Assembly: GCA_019802505.1 (NCBI GenBank)
Contig: JAFMOC010000031.1
Span: forward strand, 4,427,501-4,491,500
DNA from: Corydoras sp. C115
Taxonomy: Eukaryota; Chordata; Actinopteri; Siluriformes; Callichthyidae
Direction of reading: 5' to 3'
Length of the DNA: 64,000 nucleotides
Shown piece by piece: positions 13,401-27,400 of this stretch (positions within the stretch are counted from its first letter, which is position 1; each line of letters begins with the position of its first letter). The position numbers and the translations under genes were made by a program. A model generated the notes under the pieces. The model searched no databases, was not told the DNA's origin, and worked only from the letters and a program-made list of their open reading frames with translations.

Positions 13401-15189
13401 AAAATCACTAAATCCCATTAGGCAATGAGTAGCTCATTAGTGCAACATTCAGATACTCCAAAGTTTGACCCTCAATAGGTAGAACTCCCTGAGTGAAAGG
13501 TAAAATGTTTAAACCACAGAACTTATATGGTAGCAGAGCTGTAAGAATTTGTGAGCAAGGAGTAGATGCATGAGTGATGCATATGTAATATACCCCACAA
13601 ATTCACGTCCATATTTACACACATGCCTACACACAGCATGCTGCCAAGAAACAGTGACGACACAAAAACACAGACTGCAAGGCTGCCATTTAAGCTTCTT
13701 GGTGCAGGATTGATCAATGAGACAGCAAGCCATATAGATTAGCTTGGAATTGAATGTTGCTCAAAAGAATAGCAACATGATGGCCTCAGTGCAATCACTG
13801 GGGGGAAACAGCAGCGGTCACAAAAGCAAGTTGATGTCATGAAAGAAACCGGCTGACAACTGGTTATAGAACTAACTATAATACTCGCTGTGTGTGATTG
13901 TTCTGCAGAGAAAAAAATAAATAAATAAAAAATATTTACATAGGATTGTGAGGTCTGTGGAGAAAATCACCAGGTTCCTTCTACCCACCATGAACTAGTT
14001 CTTGTTGCTTTCAGAGAGCCCACAAGATTGTTTTAGATAATTTACTATCACAAAATCTACTCTAAAAATTTCTACATAATGGCGGTTTACTAATTTATTT
14101 CACTTAATACATGGGATCATGCAATTTTATAAAAAAATTAATGGAGTACAGCAGCTAAAACTTCATAGCATTATGTGTAGGTGCTACAGCAGCAACATGA
14201 TTAGTGTTCAGAGTTGTTCTGGCAGCTGAGGACACCAACACATCCTACTAATGGAGCATCTGGTAATCTGTCAATATACCTATGACTTACACTGACATAT
14301 AGTAATGCACATCTGTCTGTCTCAGCAGGTGGCCACAGAGAGAATGAAAAGCTTCTGATGAGGTGGGCATCCCGCCGTGCCCCCAAAGATTGTGGGTTAT
14401 TCATCAAGTCAGCAGATAAGGCTTTAATAGCACTCAAAGCCCATGAGCTGCACCTTTATAATTCTACCATCAGTTATCTGTTGATCTTCTGCATGACTTT
14501 GCAGACGAAGCGGCTTAGATCAGACCATCACGCCACGCACAGTGAGGGACCCAAAAGCTGTTTTCAGGTGTAGTAATGCCAGGCAGAAAATGGATTTGTG
14601 TGGTCAGAAATGAGATTTAAAAAAACACCATAAACAGACAAACTAAACAGCTTCTCTGTCAACCAATGTGAAGAGCAATTCAGTACAGGTTTTCTAGCAA
14701 TAAGCCTTAAGGTGCTTTCTTTTATTAAACTTTATTATGTGTCAAATTTGCATGAGGCCCATTTCAGTTACATGTGAGGGGAAGCTCATTTGGTGTGGTT
14801 ATATCTCCTGCAGCTTTTTTAAATCAGCCAGATTGAACACCTGTGATCATTATCCTTCTATTGCCCCATTAATTAACAGAGAAAGAGCCTCTGGCTGGGG
14901 CAAACAATGCCAAGTCATTACATCCACAGGAAAAAAAAAAAACTATGAAAAGAATCAGGTAAAAATCAACGGAACTATTTATCACAAATTACTTTGGCAC
15001 TTCATACTAAATGTAATTTTGCTTAATTCTGTAACTGTTTAGGGTTATTTCACACGAGAGCTTTTGGTGTGGACTCACTCGAGCAATTAGTACAGAATGT
15101 TTTTTGGTAAATGCCTTTTTTTAAAAACAACCGAGGGTAAAAGCAGTTAACCCAACTTACTTGTTTCAACCTATTATGCAACACTTCAA

Positions 15190-15475
15190 TTATTCATTCA
15201 TCATCTAACCAGCTAATTGTCAATGAACTAGTTGGTGCCAATCCTAGTGCTCATAGGGCACTGACACACTCACATATCTGCTCATGGACTATTGAGGTTT
15301 CCCCCCCCCCCCCCCCCCCAATCCTCCTACTAATGCATCTTTTAGACACTAGTGCACTATCAAAAAAGACTCACGCATGCACGAGGGAAAAAAAAGTACA
15401 GTCTGCTGGGAATTAAATGCAGGGAGAGTGCAAACTGCTGGGCCACCTTTTTGTTTAGTAGCAGGAGCATAGAAG
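15190..15475 (-). mobile_element. Diverged SINE, reverse orientation, with a C19 tract
   Basis: The left end attcattcatcatctaacc, the cactgacacactcaca block and the right-end gctgggccacc follow the layout of a common fish SINE read on the minus strand. A run of 19 C (15301-15319) lies inside it. Confidence 0.5.
15301..15319. repeat. Homopolymer C19
   Basis: Nineteen C in a row lie inside a diverged SINE. Length is prone to sequencing error. Confidence 0.9.
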
Positions 15476-17463
15476 AATGGATGATGCTTGGGAGGGAGGA
15501 TGCAAAACAGAACAATATACAGTATTTAAGTAATTATCAACCTGCTAAAGGTTTTGCAAATGGTCATTGTGTGCAGGCTATATGAGATGGAGCAAGACAT
15601 ACACAGTTGAGGTACCCACAGGAACATGGCATTGACAGCAGTTACATCAGCCAGCATAATTTATGTAGTTATGTATTGATCGTGTTCTGGCATGTGACAA
15701 ACACAAACGATTATTACACAAGCCTACAGATTAGCTAATTAGTTTTATTACTATGATTATTCAGTATAGTTGCTACATAGAGATTCATAATGCACCCTAA
15801 ACCTAATAGACCTAGTCTTAGTTCACTGAAAACCATCCGAATTAACCCAGCAGCTGTGCTTACAGAATAATGAGGAAGCTTTTATTTTTTTTTAAATTGA
15901 TCACATCTTTCCAATCAAAATCCAATACACAAATTAAGCTGTCACTGTGGTTCCATTTAGAAGAAAAAGCACATGGGTCTTTTGTGTCCCTGATGGAAGG
16001 CAGAAACACAATATGCTCTGCCAAGGAAGTAATTGTACTAATAATTGTACAATGCCATTGATAAATGAACTGAACACACAGGCTTTGCCAAAAAATGAAG
16101 ACTAATTGACTATGGAGAAGTTTAAAGAATCGTGATTAATGGAGTTCATGGCATACAGGCTCTCTTTGAAATGCAATCTGTCATAAGAGAAAGAGCCAGG
16201 GAATAGCATATAGCATTCTATTGACATTTACTGCAAATATATTTTAGGTGTGCATGCGCTTTCTGTTTGAATTTATCATGGCTTAAAAATGTTTAAGAGT
16301 CGAGTGTCAGAATTTGCACTCTGCGTGTAATTGGAACAAATGGAAACTTTAAAATTTAATAAGAAAGCTTTCCCCAAGAATCTGTGCTTCAAGAAAACAC
16401 AAATAAGATTTGGATTTGAAAGCTGAAAGGAAAAGGGAAAAACCTGTGGGGAAATTCAAATGACTGAAAAACAAATTAAGAGACGAATTGGAGCAGATGA
16501 GTAGGAGAACAATGTGACCGCAACTCGAACATGCAAATGACTGTAGCACTACTCAGCGCACTAAAGACAATACGGTCCGATCCCACACATACATATCAGG
16601 GCGCTGACGGGAAAGTAAAGCACAGCATAATTTAATAATCCTTCAAAAATCTATTTAAAATATTAAAACTAGCAAATAGCCATATATAAAGTGACATGGG
16701 ATACCTGTGCACTCGCATGCATTCATGCACACCTTTGAAGTCCATAGTCAATATTACAGCACTTGCCTCTGGGTACAAAATTATTGGGTCATACACTTGA
16801 AAGTGAAAAACAATTTGAAATCAGATCTTTGCAATCTAAGTCTTAACAGCTTGTTAACCAAACTATTAAATTGTGTGTTGGCATTCTTCACTATTATACA
16901 GAAAATAACCAAATACTGTTTTAAATACTATACACAATCATTAGTTTAATGAATTACTCCCTTTTTATTAATTAGAATTAAAATGGTCTTATAAATATCC
17001 TGTTGTTTAAATTATGCTTATTGAATTATTACTACTTTAAGTTTGATTTAAGTCTCATTTAGTTTGCACAGAAGGTTTGGCTCTAAATTGCAACAGCGGC
17101 ATAGTTGCTTCATTGTATCGGCTCACTTCACTAAGAATACTCAAGGTTAATGTGGTTGCCCAGGTGTGGAGAACTGAATCTTTGCTGATGCAGCTTTCAA
17201 AACAGTTTAAAGCCATTTTCCAAGCTAATCATTTATCACTCTTAAATGAGGCAGTTTTCAATCCTCTCAACCAAAATGAACCTTCATCATTCCAAAGCCA
17301 TGACTTGACCCATGCATGTAGTCAAGCGGAAGAAGATGAACATAGTGCAGGTTCATAATATTGGTAAGACCATAAATAATCAATGAGGATCTGAGCGAGA
17401 AGAATAGCAGAAAATTATCCAACCTCCGTTTCAAAGTGCATACTCAAATACTTAAAATACTGA

Positions 17464-17848
17464 CAATGCAGTCTCCTTCATAGAGCTAATAAATTATAAT
17501 ATTTTACAGTATGCCTGTAAAGAGAGTTTAAAAGCATTTATAAAGAAATTTTTTAGGGGAAACAGTTGTTTAACCTAAATGTAATAAAGCTTAATATTAC
17601 CAGTCTCTACGATTAATTAATCAACAAAAATATACATTTTATAATGCATTATGTCACTTTGTGTTATAAAGTCTTATGGCATATTCTTATAACACTTTAT
17701 GGAGTGGTGTTGTAAACATCTATGTACAGTACATTAACAGAGGCTTATGACAATGGTCACAAAGCTTTATGAATACTTTATAAAGCTTCATGAATATTTT
17801 AATAATGTAATATGGATACTGGATTTATAAAAAGTGTTATCATTACAT
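17464..17848 (+). mobile_element. Family B AT-rich DNA element, copy 1
   Basis: It shares with 48836 the left part tgcagtctccttcata and gcctgtaaagagag, the centre cactttgtgttataaagtc and cttataacactttatgg, and the right part aatactttataaagcttcat ending near aaagtgttatcatta. No coding capacity is seen. The ends are consistent with a TIR around acactttat. Confidence 0.65.
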
Positions 17849-18399
17849 ACTAGTTAGCTTTTCAGAAGTATAGCAATTTGAGGTTATAGGACATGAGAGA
17901 ACATGGAAATACATTACTGGAATTTGTAGAAAGCTCTAGCGGAAGATCTCACAAGAAGCATTCTTGATGTACAGCTAAAATATGTGAGAAAACCTTTCCA
18001 TATGCCCCTGCCTCCGCACAACAAATAATTAGAGCGTCACTAGAGCGATCCATCTATGTCAGCCTGGCCCACTGCACACAGAAACAGAGTGGAAGCCACC
18101 ATCACACAGCTTATACCACAGAGACAGGGAACACACCACACAGGACAATTACCCTGCCCTCATAACCCAGGGAAGACAGACAACACTAAAAGCACATTGA
18201 GAAAGATATAGAACATAAATCATACTTACAGTATTATTGCCTTGCCATCATTTTTTTGCATACATAAAAGCTGTTTCTCAAGCAAATGTCAAAAAACCTA
18301 AACCAAATATTTTCCTAAGCAAAGTATGTCTATGAGAAAATATGGATTATGCTTCTTATATACAACAGTACCAGTATATTTGTCACACTATCGGGTATT

Positions 18400-18428
18400 A
18401 AAAAAAAATAAAAAAAAAAAAAAAAAAA
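18400..18428. repeat. Poly-A tract
   Basis: A run of A broken by one T. No retroelement body is recognisable upstream, so it is not assigned to an insertion. Confidence 0.9.
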
Positions 18429-20233
18429 CATACATAATAAAGAGCATTTCTTTACAAGAAAGAGAAGACACTAATAATGCATGTTCTAAGCAGAGTGATT
18501 TTTTTTATAATTTTGTTAAAGGTGGCAGGTGGGCAGTATAGTAAGTGTACAAGACGTGAGCGATAGGTCCGTTAGGGTGAACAGGGGTTTATTTTGTGTT
18601 GGGGATGTCAATAAAACACATTTGGCCCAGATTAAAATGGATCCATTTAGGATTCTTGGAACATTAAGACATGTAGATTCCCTGTGTTTAGTCAAATTAA
18701 CTCCACACATTCCAAAATCTTTCAATAGGGTTCAGGTCTGGTGATGCCTTATGCTCCCTGCTCCACACTGAACCCTGTACCTCCACAGAGCCTTGATCTC
18801 AATTCCAAAGAGAAGAAATGGGAACATATAATAACATAGAGTTAAATTATGTTATATAATAACATAATTGAACAAGAGACCAACAATTCAAAACTGAGAA
18901 CATTACATCTCAACCAGAGACAGAACCGATGCTTGTTAAAAGAAAAACATCAGTTGAGTTGTTGTACAATACTGTATTATTTATTATGCAGTGCCCTGTA
19001 GTGAAATAAAATCAGTTTTTGCAACATCATCAGAAAATTCTAAGCTTTTCTTTTTTTTCCACAGGAGAATAACACAAAGTCCCTGAACAGACGGAATGAG
19101 TATCAATAGGTTATAATTTTCTAGTCTGAAATTCGGTAATAAATCAAAGCTGACAGAAATCTGACACCCCCTCCTCCATTGCCTAGTCACACCATGCAGA
19201 ATATATAAAGCAACAAATGTTGTTTTTTTTTATAAACCTGCTTCACCCAAATGATATAAAATCAAAACTGCGCTACAGTTTAACGTGACTAAATCCTGAC
19301 GCACTCTTTATCTGCCTTCCTCTGACATTTACAGACTTCATTAAGATGAAACTATTGCTTGCTAAATGAGCTGGCTGCATCAGTGCTGCTGTAAGCAGAG
19401 TATGATAAGTCATTATTGCCCGGTAAATTCTCAATTAGCTGGGTACTGTTGCAGTCAGCATGTTTTGGATAAATGTTGGGTAATATTTTACTACTGTTAC
19501 TGCTCCCAGGGAGGCAGCCATAAAAGAGTCACGATGCACACCGCCCGCCCGAAGACTGCTGAGACTTCCGGAAGTCTGCATTGCTTGTGCGGTAATAACC
19601 GCAGTCAATAACGGGTGAGGAGATGCCCTGAGACTGAGGGAATGTTCAGCTGTGGTCCTGTTACCCTGGTATTGCTGTCACCATGGGCTTATGCAAGATG
19701 GAAGAGCTCATATTGTCATGGACCTGATGGCTTGTTATCCTGCCTATCTAATAGAAAGTTGATGAAACTTGCATTAATGAGCAGAAGGGAAATGATACTG
19801 AGTCCCCTAAAGGTCAGTTATAGAAGCTTTAAACGACTATTAAACAAAAAATCACGTACACTGTGGACAAGATTTCTAAATAGCGCTTAAGTAAGCAGAC
19901 TGTTACAGTAAGAGCCATTCGTGCAGCAGGGGACGAGGCCATCATGCTGGTTTGGTACCACAGGGAAGGTTTGTCTCTCGAATGCATTTCTTTTTTCATC
20001 CTTCCCCCTCCCTGACCTAACATCAACACCCTGTTTTACAAACTGCAACAATTTGCACATTTTGGAGGATATATCCATCACAGGGGAATAAGAAAGCATA
20101 GCCTTTGGAGAGAGGCATGCATAACTTACTGGAGCCATAACTGTAAAACACAATCTTCTTTTGAGGTTTGACCTTTAAATATATGTAAATATACAAACAC
20201 ACTGAAAACACAAACATACAACATATAGATATA

Positions 20234-20342
20234 CTGCCCAGCGATGGATTGGCGTCCGGGGTCCTGGTTTAAACCTCCCCTGAATAGGTGTGAGGAACAT
20301 ACCTGCAACCCTGGTTTAAGATTAAGCAGAAGATATTGAGAT
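20234..20342 (+). mobile_element. SINE 3' end fragment
   Basis: The phrases tgcccagcgatggattggcg and aagattaagcagaagatatt identify the 3' half of the SINE family, with an internal deletion. Confidence 0.6.
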
Positions 20343-20874
20343 ATAAGTATTCTCATTAGTCAGTTTATAAGGTACACATTGCTTGTATCAAGATATGGGT
20401 AGTTAGGGAGATAGCGGCAGCCACTTTTGCAAAAGTCAGTGTGTTGTCCCATTTGCATGGTCCTCTTTCCGTGTCCTGTGCTGGTTGCCTATTTGGTGTC
20501 TTATTCCCTGACTGTGCCCCCACACTTGTGGCAGGAGGAAGAGGGCATGCATAATGGTCACTCCCTCTTAAAGGAAGAGTAGGTGGTTTGTAATAAGATG
20601 CTGGCCAAAGACAGAAGCCTCATGCCCACTCTCAGATGGATTGTTTTAGACAGTGCTCTTTTTATTTCTCGGTTGTGAGGAGCTTTGAAACAGTGCAAAA
20701 ATGACAATAAAAAGATAAAAAACAAGATATAATTACATTTTTATTTGTCCACTTGGAGGTAGCATACTCCTACACCTCTCTAGAAATTTGCTCTGTGTGT
20801 GATAAAAATATGAAGTTATAGAACTCTGCACATGCCTCAATAGGCACGTTGATGCTCAAGGTAAAGAAAACGGC

Positions 20875-20960
20875 CAAGACGTTTTCTCCTGGATGTTCAT
20901 GGGGAACCCCCCAAACCCTAGTCCTTCATTTAGGATTAAGCAGAAGAGATGAGAAGAGAT
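20875..20960 (+). mobile_element. SINE 3' end fragment
   Basis: The phrases gacgttttctcctggatg and ttaggattaagcagaagaga match the tail subfamily. It lies 0.5 kb from the similar fragment at 20234. Confidence 0.6.
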
Positions 20961-23143
20961 TTTGATATTTACATTCGACCTCCATGAATTTGCAAAAAGA
21001 TGACCATATATGTTTATAAAATTGACAGCTTCCATGATATTTGCGTCGAATGCTTAAAACATATGTTATATGAAATAAATAAATAAGATCAAGGTCTTAC
21101 ATCTCACAGTGTTTATAGAGACAGGCTTTTCAAAGAATGACAATATAACAGATTACCAAGAATAAAGCTTTGAGTAACAAAAGACCCCCTGGCCTTCACT
21201 GTAGCTATACTTCCCTTTAAACTGTCGATGTATTTGTTGAAAGAGAAAGGCCTTTTACATAACACCCCAGCATTTCACCTCTAGAGATGCTGCACCTACT
21301 TCTTTAAAAGTGAACAATGGTATCAGCAGGCTATACAGACCTTAAGACCACTGACAGGATCAAAGCAATCTTTCAGAGTGCTGGTATGTGAAAACACCTC
21401 TGACAGTAAAGGTTGAACTGCATCCTCACTTTGATTACTTTCCTCTGAAGCGGTGTGTAGTCCAAGGCTATATCCACACTAATGCGTTGTCATTTACAAA
21501 CAGTTTTATGAAACCAAAGCCATCATCATCCAGATGAAGGTTTTAGCACCATATCGAAAAGCACACTTCTTTTCCTCCTGGAGGGGTCACACTAAAGGAG
21601 TGGGATGGATTTGGAAAAGACAGTGCAACACTGAGATATATCACCTCCATCTTACAAATATTGCTTTATTTGGAGAATTATATATTTATGAGATTCATAC
21701 CTTTTTCCCAACCACAGTGGAGCTTTGTCTGATGTAACTTATTGCTGGACCCAAAGACATGAAGCCTGAATGTCTTAATTTAATTTCCAAAACAACAAGA
21801 CTTTTTTGATTTGAATGAACTCCTGCTGCCACACCAGCCAATTGTGCATTAGGAATTGCATTCCTAAAAATCATAAAGGATCCGGAATGGTTCCATAAAT
21901 GGCTATCAGATCTAAGTCCTGGAATTTGCACTTGAAAACCCCTTTTCAAGATTTAAAGGCTTTTGATCCCCAAAGAATTTTTTGAACATAAAAAAGCCTT
22001 TCAGAAGAAGTTCCTGAATCCTTTACCATTCCAGAGATGTTGGTTTGAATTTTTTATTCATGAAAGTTCTTTAACCACTTCAACTTGGGTAATTACCTGA
22101 CTGCCAACACTGCGCTAGCTTTGCATCATTCATGCATACATCCCTGTCATGGTAATTAAGCAGGATAATAAGGGATAATAGGGATAACACAACATACATC
22201 TGAAAAAAATATCATGTTGCAAGTGTCTGTTCCTCAGCTGTATTTTTGCTTAGTAAAACTGCTTTGTCATAATGATTCATGGGTGATTAATTAAAGTACT
22301 TTTGCTTTTGACATTAACATTCATCCTCGCTTTATTTCTTAATTACTTCACATGCAGGCAATAAGACATACTTTTTACAATAAGTGAAGTATCACAAACA
22401 TCAATATCTAAACAAATTCAATTGATTTTAAATTTTATTCTGTACTAAATTCTTTAATAAAAAACACATTCTGTTTTATAAAATTACTTAAAAAATATGA
22501 AATGAAAAAAAAAAATAATAATAATTGTTTGTTGTTTTTTCTTTCTTGTCTTTTTAACTGTTAACATGTCGGGTAAGGCAACAGGAGATGTGTTTAAATT
22601 ACATTGAAAATAATTAGCTGATGGGTTACAGTGATAATATCCTTATTTTTGTCCAGAAAAAGGTTGTGCTGACAGTTGGATGACTGTACATCGTGGCTTG
22701 TTGCTATGCCATGCTCTTTTAATGGTGCAGAATTTAAAGGTTAGAGCACCACATGTATCATAACCACTTTATTTCCGTATGATCGTTTCATTCTACAGAG
22801 CCACTTCTGTTTTATTTAATCAGGTTGGTCTAATCAACACATTAACTCATTTTTGTTGCCGAATTGTAATCATGTAATCACGGCTTCAATGAACTCAACC
22901 TTTTTCAAACATCTACACTGCCTTACATTTGTACTCTGAGCCTAAATGCCAATTTATGGCTTGTGTGGGTGTGTGTGTGTGTGTTTCATGAAGTGGTTCA
23001 AATTAGCATGCGTCAGTATTGCATCCTTTATATTCTGAGTAATTCTGAATCTCACCTGATTTAACTCATCAGTTTATTATCAGGTTTTGTAGGAGTGTTA
23101 AAACAGGAAATGAACCTGCAGCAGTCCTCCAGGATCTGACATT

Positions 23144-23164
23144 AAAAAAAAAAAAAAAAAAAAA
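23144..23164. repeat. Homopolymer A21
   Basis: A run of 21 A about 100 bases left of the reversed SINE at 23270. Confidence 0.9.
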
Positions 23165-23269
23165 GGATGTGCATGGTGGCGGAGTTTAAAAAAACGTAAT
23201 TTGGAAATAGGGAAACAGTATGTATGTGTGTGTGTGGGGGGGTCCCACACGTTTCAGGTGTTGGAAAAA

Positions 23270-23493
23270 TGCACAGAGGACAGGATGCCAATCCATCGCT
23301 GGGCACACACTAACTTATATAGACACACTATAAAGGAGCAATTTAGAGCAGACAGACAGTGGGAGGAAACCGAAGAACCCAGAGAACAATTATATGGACA
23401 TGAGGAGAACATGAAAATTCCATCCAGATCAAGATTCAAACCTGGATCGCCAGCTCTGAGTGATGGACGTTCTAATCATGTCAATGTCGCCCT
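23270..23493 (-). mobile_element. SINE copy, reverse orientation
   Basis: Read on the minus strand, it has a diverged head, a block like gttcctccggttt, the gtgtgcccagcgatggattg body and a truncated tail. It abuts a TCA/TTA microsatellite at its 5' side (23494-23550). Confidence 0.75.
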
Positions 23494-23503
23494 GTCATCA
23501 TCA

Positions 23504-23550
<47 letters not shown>
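23494..23550. repeat. (TCA)n/(TTA)n microsatellite
   Basis: Four TCA-type units lead into about fifteen TTA units. It lies at the 5' end of a reversed SINE (23270-23493). Confidence 0.95.
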
Positions 23551-24944
23551 GCACATAGCAATGTAAATAAAATAATAATAGAAAATAAAATTGAAAATGT
23601 ATGATTTTTAAGATTTAATAAATACATAAATATGAAAGACACACACATGCACACAAACATAACCAGCTGAAATGCAAATAAACCTTCTGCGCCTTTAATA
23701 AATGAAAGCTTCCAAATAATTTCAGGCTGAACAGTATATGAAGCTACAGTCCTGTCAGTGCCATTTCTCTGCACGATTCATCATGGAGTATTAATTCTGT
23801 AATAACGTTACCAAGGCTTTCACACAACGTACTGTGCCTCCAGCAAACCTGATCAGTTTATTAAGGATCTACCTCCTAACATCTATTCCTTAGGTTGATG
23901 TGTCAGTTGCGAGCTATTCAAAACTTACCAATCAGCATTTATTCACAGTGAACAGTCTATACTAACCTTCGGTTCATCGTGTATTTGGTATCATGTTGTA
24001 TATCGCATATATACATGCTCGGCCCATTGCCTAAAGTGTAACAATATGGAACCTGTTTAAATATGTGCAGTAATTAGAGTGGCATTGTGTACAAACGGCC
24101 TGAACTGAAATAGAGTATAAAGGAAATAGATTTACTATTGACTTTGAGCAATGGGCATCAGGTGTCTGAGGAACAGCAGTTAATGCTAAATCACAGCCTT
24201 TTGTCACAAATCAAAAGCAAAAATTAACACTGATGATTCTATTATTAAACTGAGTTAGAGCACATTGTGGCCATCAACTGTTCCCTTAAGTAATCAGGCT
24301 TAGCGGCTGTGCACACTGCACTTGCACAATCAAAACTTGTGTTTCACAACTGCTTCTGTCAAGTATGATAAATTAACAGCGACTCACTGTGTGGCCCTGT
24401 ATGTTTTGTGATTAGTGTAAAGACGTCCTGCCCTCAAATCAGTGAATTTGAAGCATAGGCATTCACTGTTCAAAAGTCTCACTGTGATGCAAACGGTGAT
24501 CTTTGCACAAACGACGCTGTAGCCGAAGCCCCATACTGTTTGACCGGTGATGGTAATCACTGCCTTTTGAGCCTGATGCAGTGAATTGTTCTGGATATAA
24601 ATAAACACACCATAAACATTATTGCTTCTCACAAAAACACAGCAGAATTACTTGGTGGGGGCGATGCTTGTGTGTCTTCCTGTGTTTGCAGTCAGTCAGG
24701 GAGATGAGATATAGCACCGACAATGTGTGATAAGAGATCTGTATTGCCCATAGTGATGGTGATATTAAACGCAGGTCAAAACAGGAGCTTAGGGTTCACT
24801 AAAGTACAGCAGAGCATGTTTACAAAACTGTTATACGTTGATTTGCAGGAAATGCCATCACATGCTTCATAATAACATATTATAATGCTTGATACAGGAA
24901 ATATTTGTAAAACCATTTAGAAAAATATAATAGAAACAAATATT

Positions 24945-25105
24945 TTGTTTTTCTTAGTCCCCTGTTAGTCAGGACCATCACAGACAGAGTGGGGGTGGAT
25001 TGTTTATTGTCAGATCTGCAGTGATCAGGATGCAGTGAGGGGGATTTAGGGCAGGAGTGCTGCTAGTTTCATTTGAACACCTCAGTGACACTGCTTTTGT
25101 TTTTC
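24945..25105 (-). mobile_element. Family A fragment, reverse orientation
   Basis: Read on the minus strand it has cagtgtcactgaggtgttca, gacaataaacaatccacc and gatggtcctgactaacag, which is the right-hand half of the element. Confidence 0.65.
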
Positions 25106-25418
25106 TTAGGATTCTGGTAATATTAAAAGTTGTTTACTGCTCGTCTTTTGTTTAAGACTTTATGTCCGAACATAGTACAGCCATGGTGGAAAATGCTAGT
25201 GTTTTCCTTTACCACTGCTGTATTACACTAGAACAGAAATGGAATTACAGGTCTCATGAGTTCTTATTCTTGTTAGGACCATAGCTGCTTAATATTCAGC
25301 AAATTTTGGTTTTGTCCATTTTTTCAGGACTGTATGAACATTTGAAAATAATTGTACTTGAATCTGATTATGTACAACATACAAAAATTGCCAGTTATTG
25401 TTGCCTGGGGAAGTTAGG

Positions 25419-25442
25419 ACACACACACACACACACACACAC
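25419..25442. repeat. (AC)12 microsatellite
   Basis: Twelve AC units are followed by an A-rich run. Confidence 0.95.
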
Positions 25443-27296
25443 AGAAAAAAAAAGACACCACTCACACCTCCCAAAACCCTTTATCCTCAGGGGAATTTAG
25501 CTACCAAAGATTTTTTTCACTGAAGATTCAAGCTGTCAACATGTCCTAAATGCCAGTCTCATAAAAACCCAGGACATCAATCAAACTAAAGGTGTTGAAT
25601 GGAAGTGGTGGATATGGGATGCCAGTGCTGGATCGTATCAGGCACCAAACTGCTGTCACTGATGCATAGGTAAGTGATTAACTTATCACTTTTGTATGAC
25701 AGTGGAATGGCCTCTAAAGGAACAAAGCTAATCAGAGCAGCCTTAAGGCCACACACAACCAGACAGGCAGGTGAAATTAAAAGAAGAGCCAAGTGACAGG
25801 AGGGAGGGACCTTGCATTCGGGAATGGACATTTCCTTCATATTGCCACCTTCCTTTGCCTGTAATTACAGCATTAATCCATTCTGACATCCAAGTCAAGA
25901 CCCTCTACATGACTTATTATCTCTCACCACAGTAGGCCAGTGGACAGTTGTTTCAGTGGACCTTCTGTTGAGAGAGGATGGATAGTTCGCTTAAGATTTA
26001 CTGAGGACCCAATTGATCCAGGCACACTAAAGGCCTCCTGACTCGAACTGAGCTTGTTTCATTAACCTTTAATGAACATGGCTATGGCAGTTTTGACTCC
26101 CTGCAGTTTAGGGTGAGCAGAAAGAAGAGCTCAGTTGGATAGGGACTCTGAGAATAAGAGAGGTCTATGGAGAGAGGACTGTAAAATGCAGGGACATTTT
26201 ATGCCCCGATCAATCTCCAGGCTGGCTCTTATTCCAACTAATGCATGTCCGCTCTTTCCTAAGATCAATGGTATTCAAATTCAGGAATGCAGTGCAAAAG
26301 TGTTCTTTTAAGACAAATGAGACACTATCGGTGTTTATACAATGGTTTTTACATTTTATTTCAAGGCGGTGTTAAGCTTTAACTTTGTTGCTATGCTTTA
26401 AAGCTCTGCAATTGGGTTATTAATAACTTAAGCTAGAGCCCCTCACTATTCCAGACACTTTATTTTGTTTTCCATTTCCCCAAGGGCTATATCAATAAAC
26501 ATATATTACATTCATCTCAATAAAACCTACATCTTTAGTAATTCAGCTCATTCTTTGGGTATTACTGGTATGTGCTAATATAAGTTTAATGGGTTTTAAA
26601 ACATGAGGCTGTAGAGCATATTGACTGTTTGTTACCATTGACACAAAAGCAAAATGTGAAGCAGCCATTGGTCTTTTGGATGTCCTTTGCCTAATGCGCC
26701 AAAGAAAAGGACTTCCGTCGCACAAACCCATTTCTTCTCGCTTTTTGAGGCTTTAGTGGACAAAGTCAATATGACCTTTGTGAAACTCGCAAACAGCTTT
26801 CAGTTGTCACTCTCTCTAACTCACAAGCAAGAGTGGGTAAGAGGCCAAGTGTAAACACTCCCAAGAGAGCCCTGTGGATAGTTCCCCCTTGACTTCCTAT
26901 TGCTGTTGTTTAAATAAAGTCACTGCATTGCCCTAAATTGCTGTAAAGAATTGCTAGGTGTTTATCAGACAGCTTGAAGGTCACAAAATCAGTCGACACA
27001 AATTGCAAGTTCACATGGAAACAGCTCGAGCAGTTTGCAAAAGACATTACTGAGATATACTGGCCTGACTGCTCTTTAAAATCCTTTGCATTCCAAATGT
27101 CTCCTTTTTTTAGTATTTACATTTTGATCACAGTTCAGGTTTAAATCGGGCTTACAGAGTAAAGTTTAAACAAATAACAAAGGTTATTGACAAAACAGCA
27201 TTAAGTTCTACTCTCTAAAGCTTTTTATTAATCAAACTAGTTCAATTGAGGAGCAATATGCGATGCATTTGAACAAGTCAGATTTACTATTTTAGA

Positions 27297-27400
27297 AATG
27301 TTCTCCCCTTGATGGGCATAGGGAACCCCCGCAAACCTAGTCCTTTGTATAGAAATTATGCGAAAAAATAATGCGGTGAGAAAATGAGATGCCCCTTTTG
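27297..27400 (+). mobile_element. SINE 3' end fragment
   Basis: It contains gttctccccttgatgggcat, agggaacccccgcaaacc and an eroded tail ending in gagatg. Confidence 0.6.

Noticed and set aside
18530..18740. Tc1-like phrase (ttcaatagggttcaggtctg)
   Set aside because: One phrase resembles Tc1 antisense sequence but the flanks do not continue the match, so it is not listed as an element.
20340..20390. Transposon terminus resembling tttataaggtacac
   Set aside because: The match is only about 15 bases and is not extended.
21750..22080. Possible further DNA element with aaagaattttttgaac-type motifs
   Set aside because: Only weak internal inverted similarity and no second copy in the window.
23201..23566. 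121-codon plus-strand frame ending in Ser and Leu runs
   Set aside because: It is made of a reversed SINE plus the TCA/TTA microsatellite; no protein family is recognisable.
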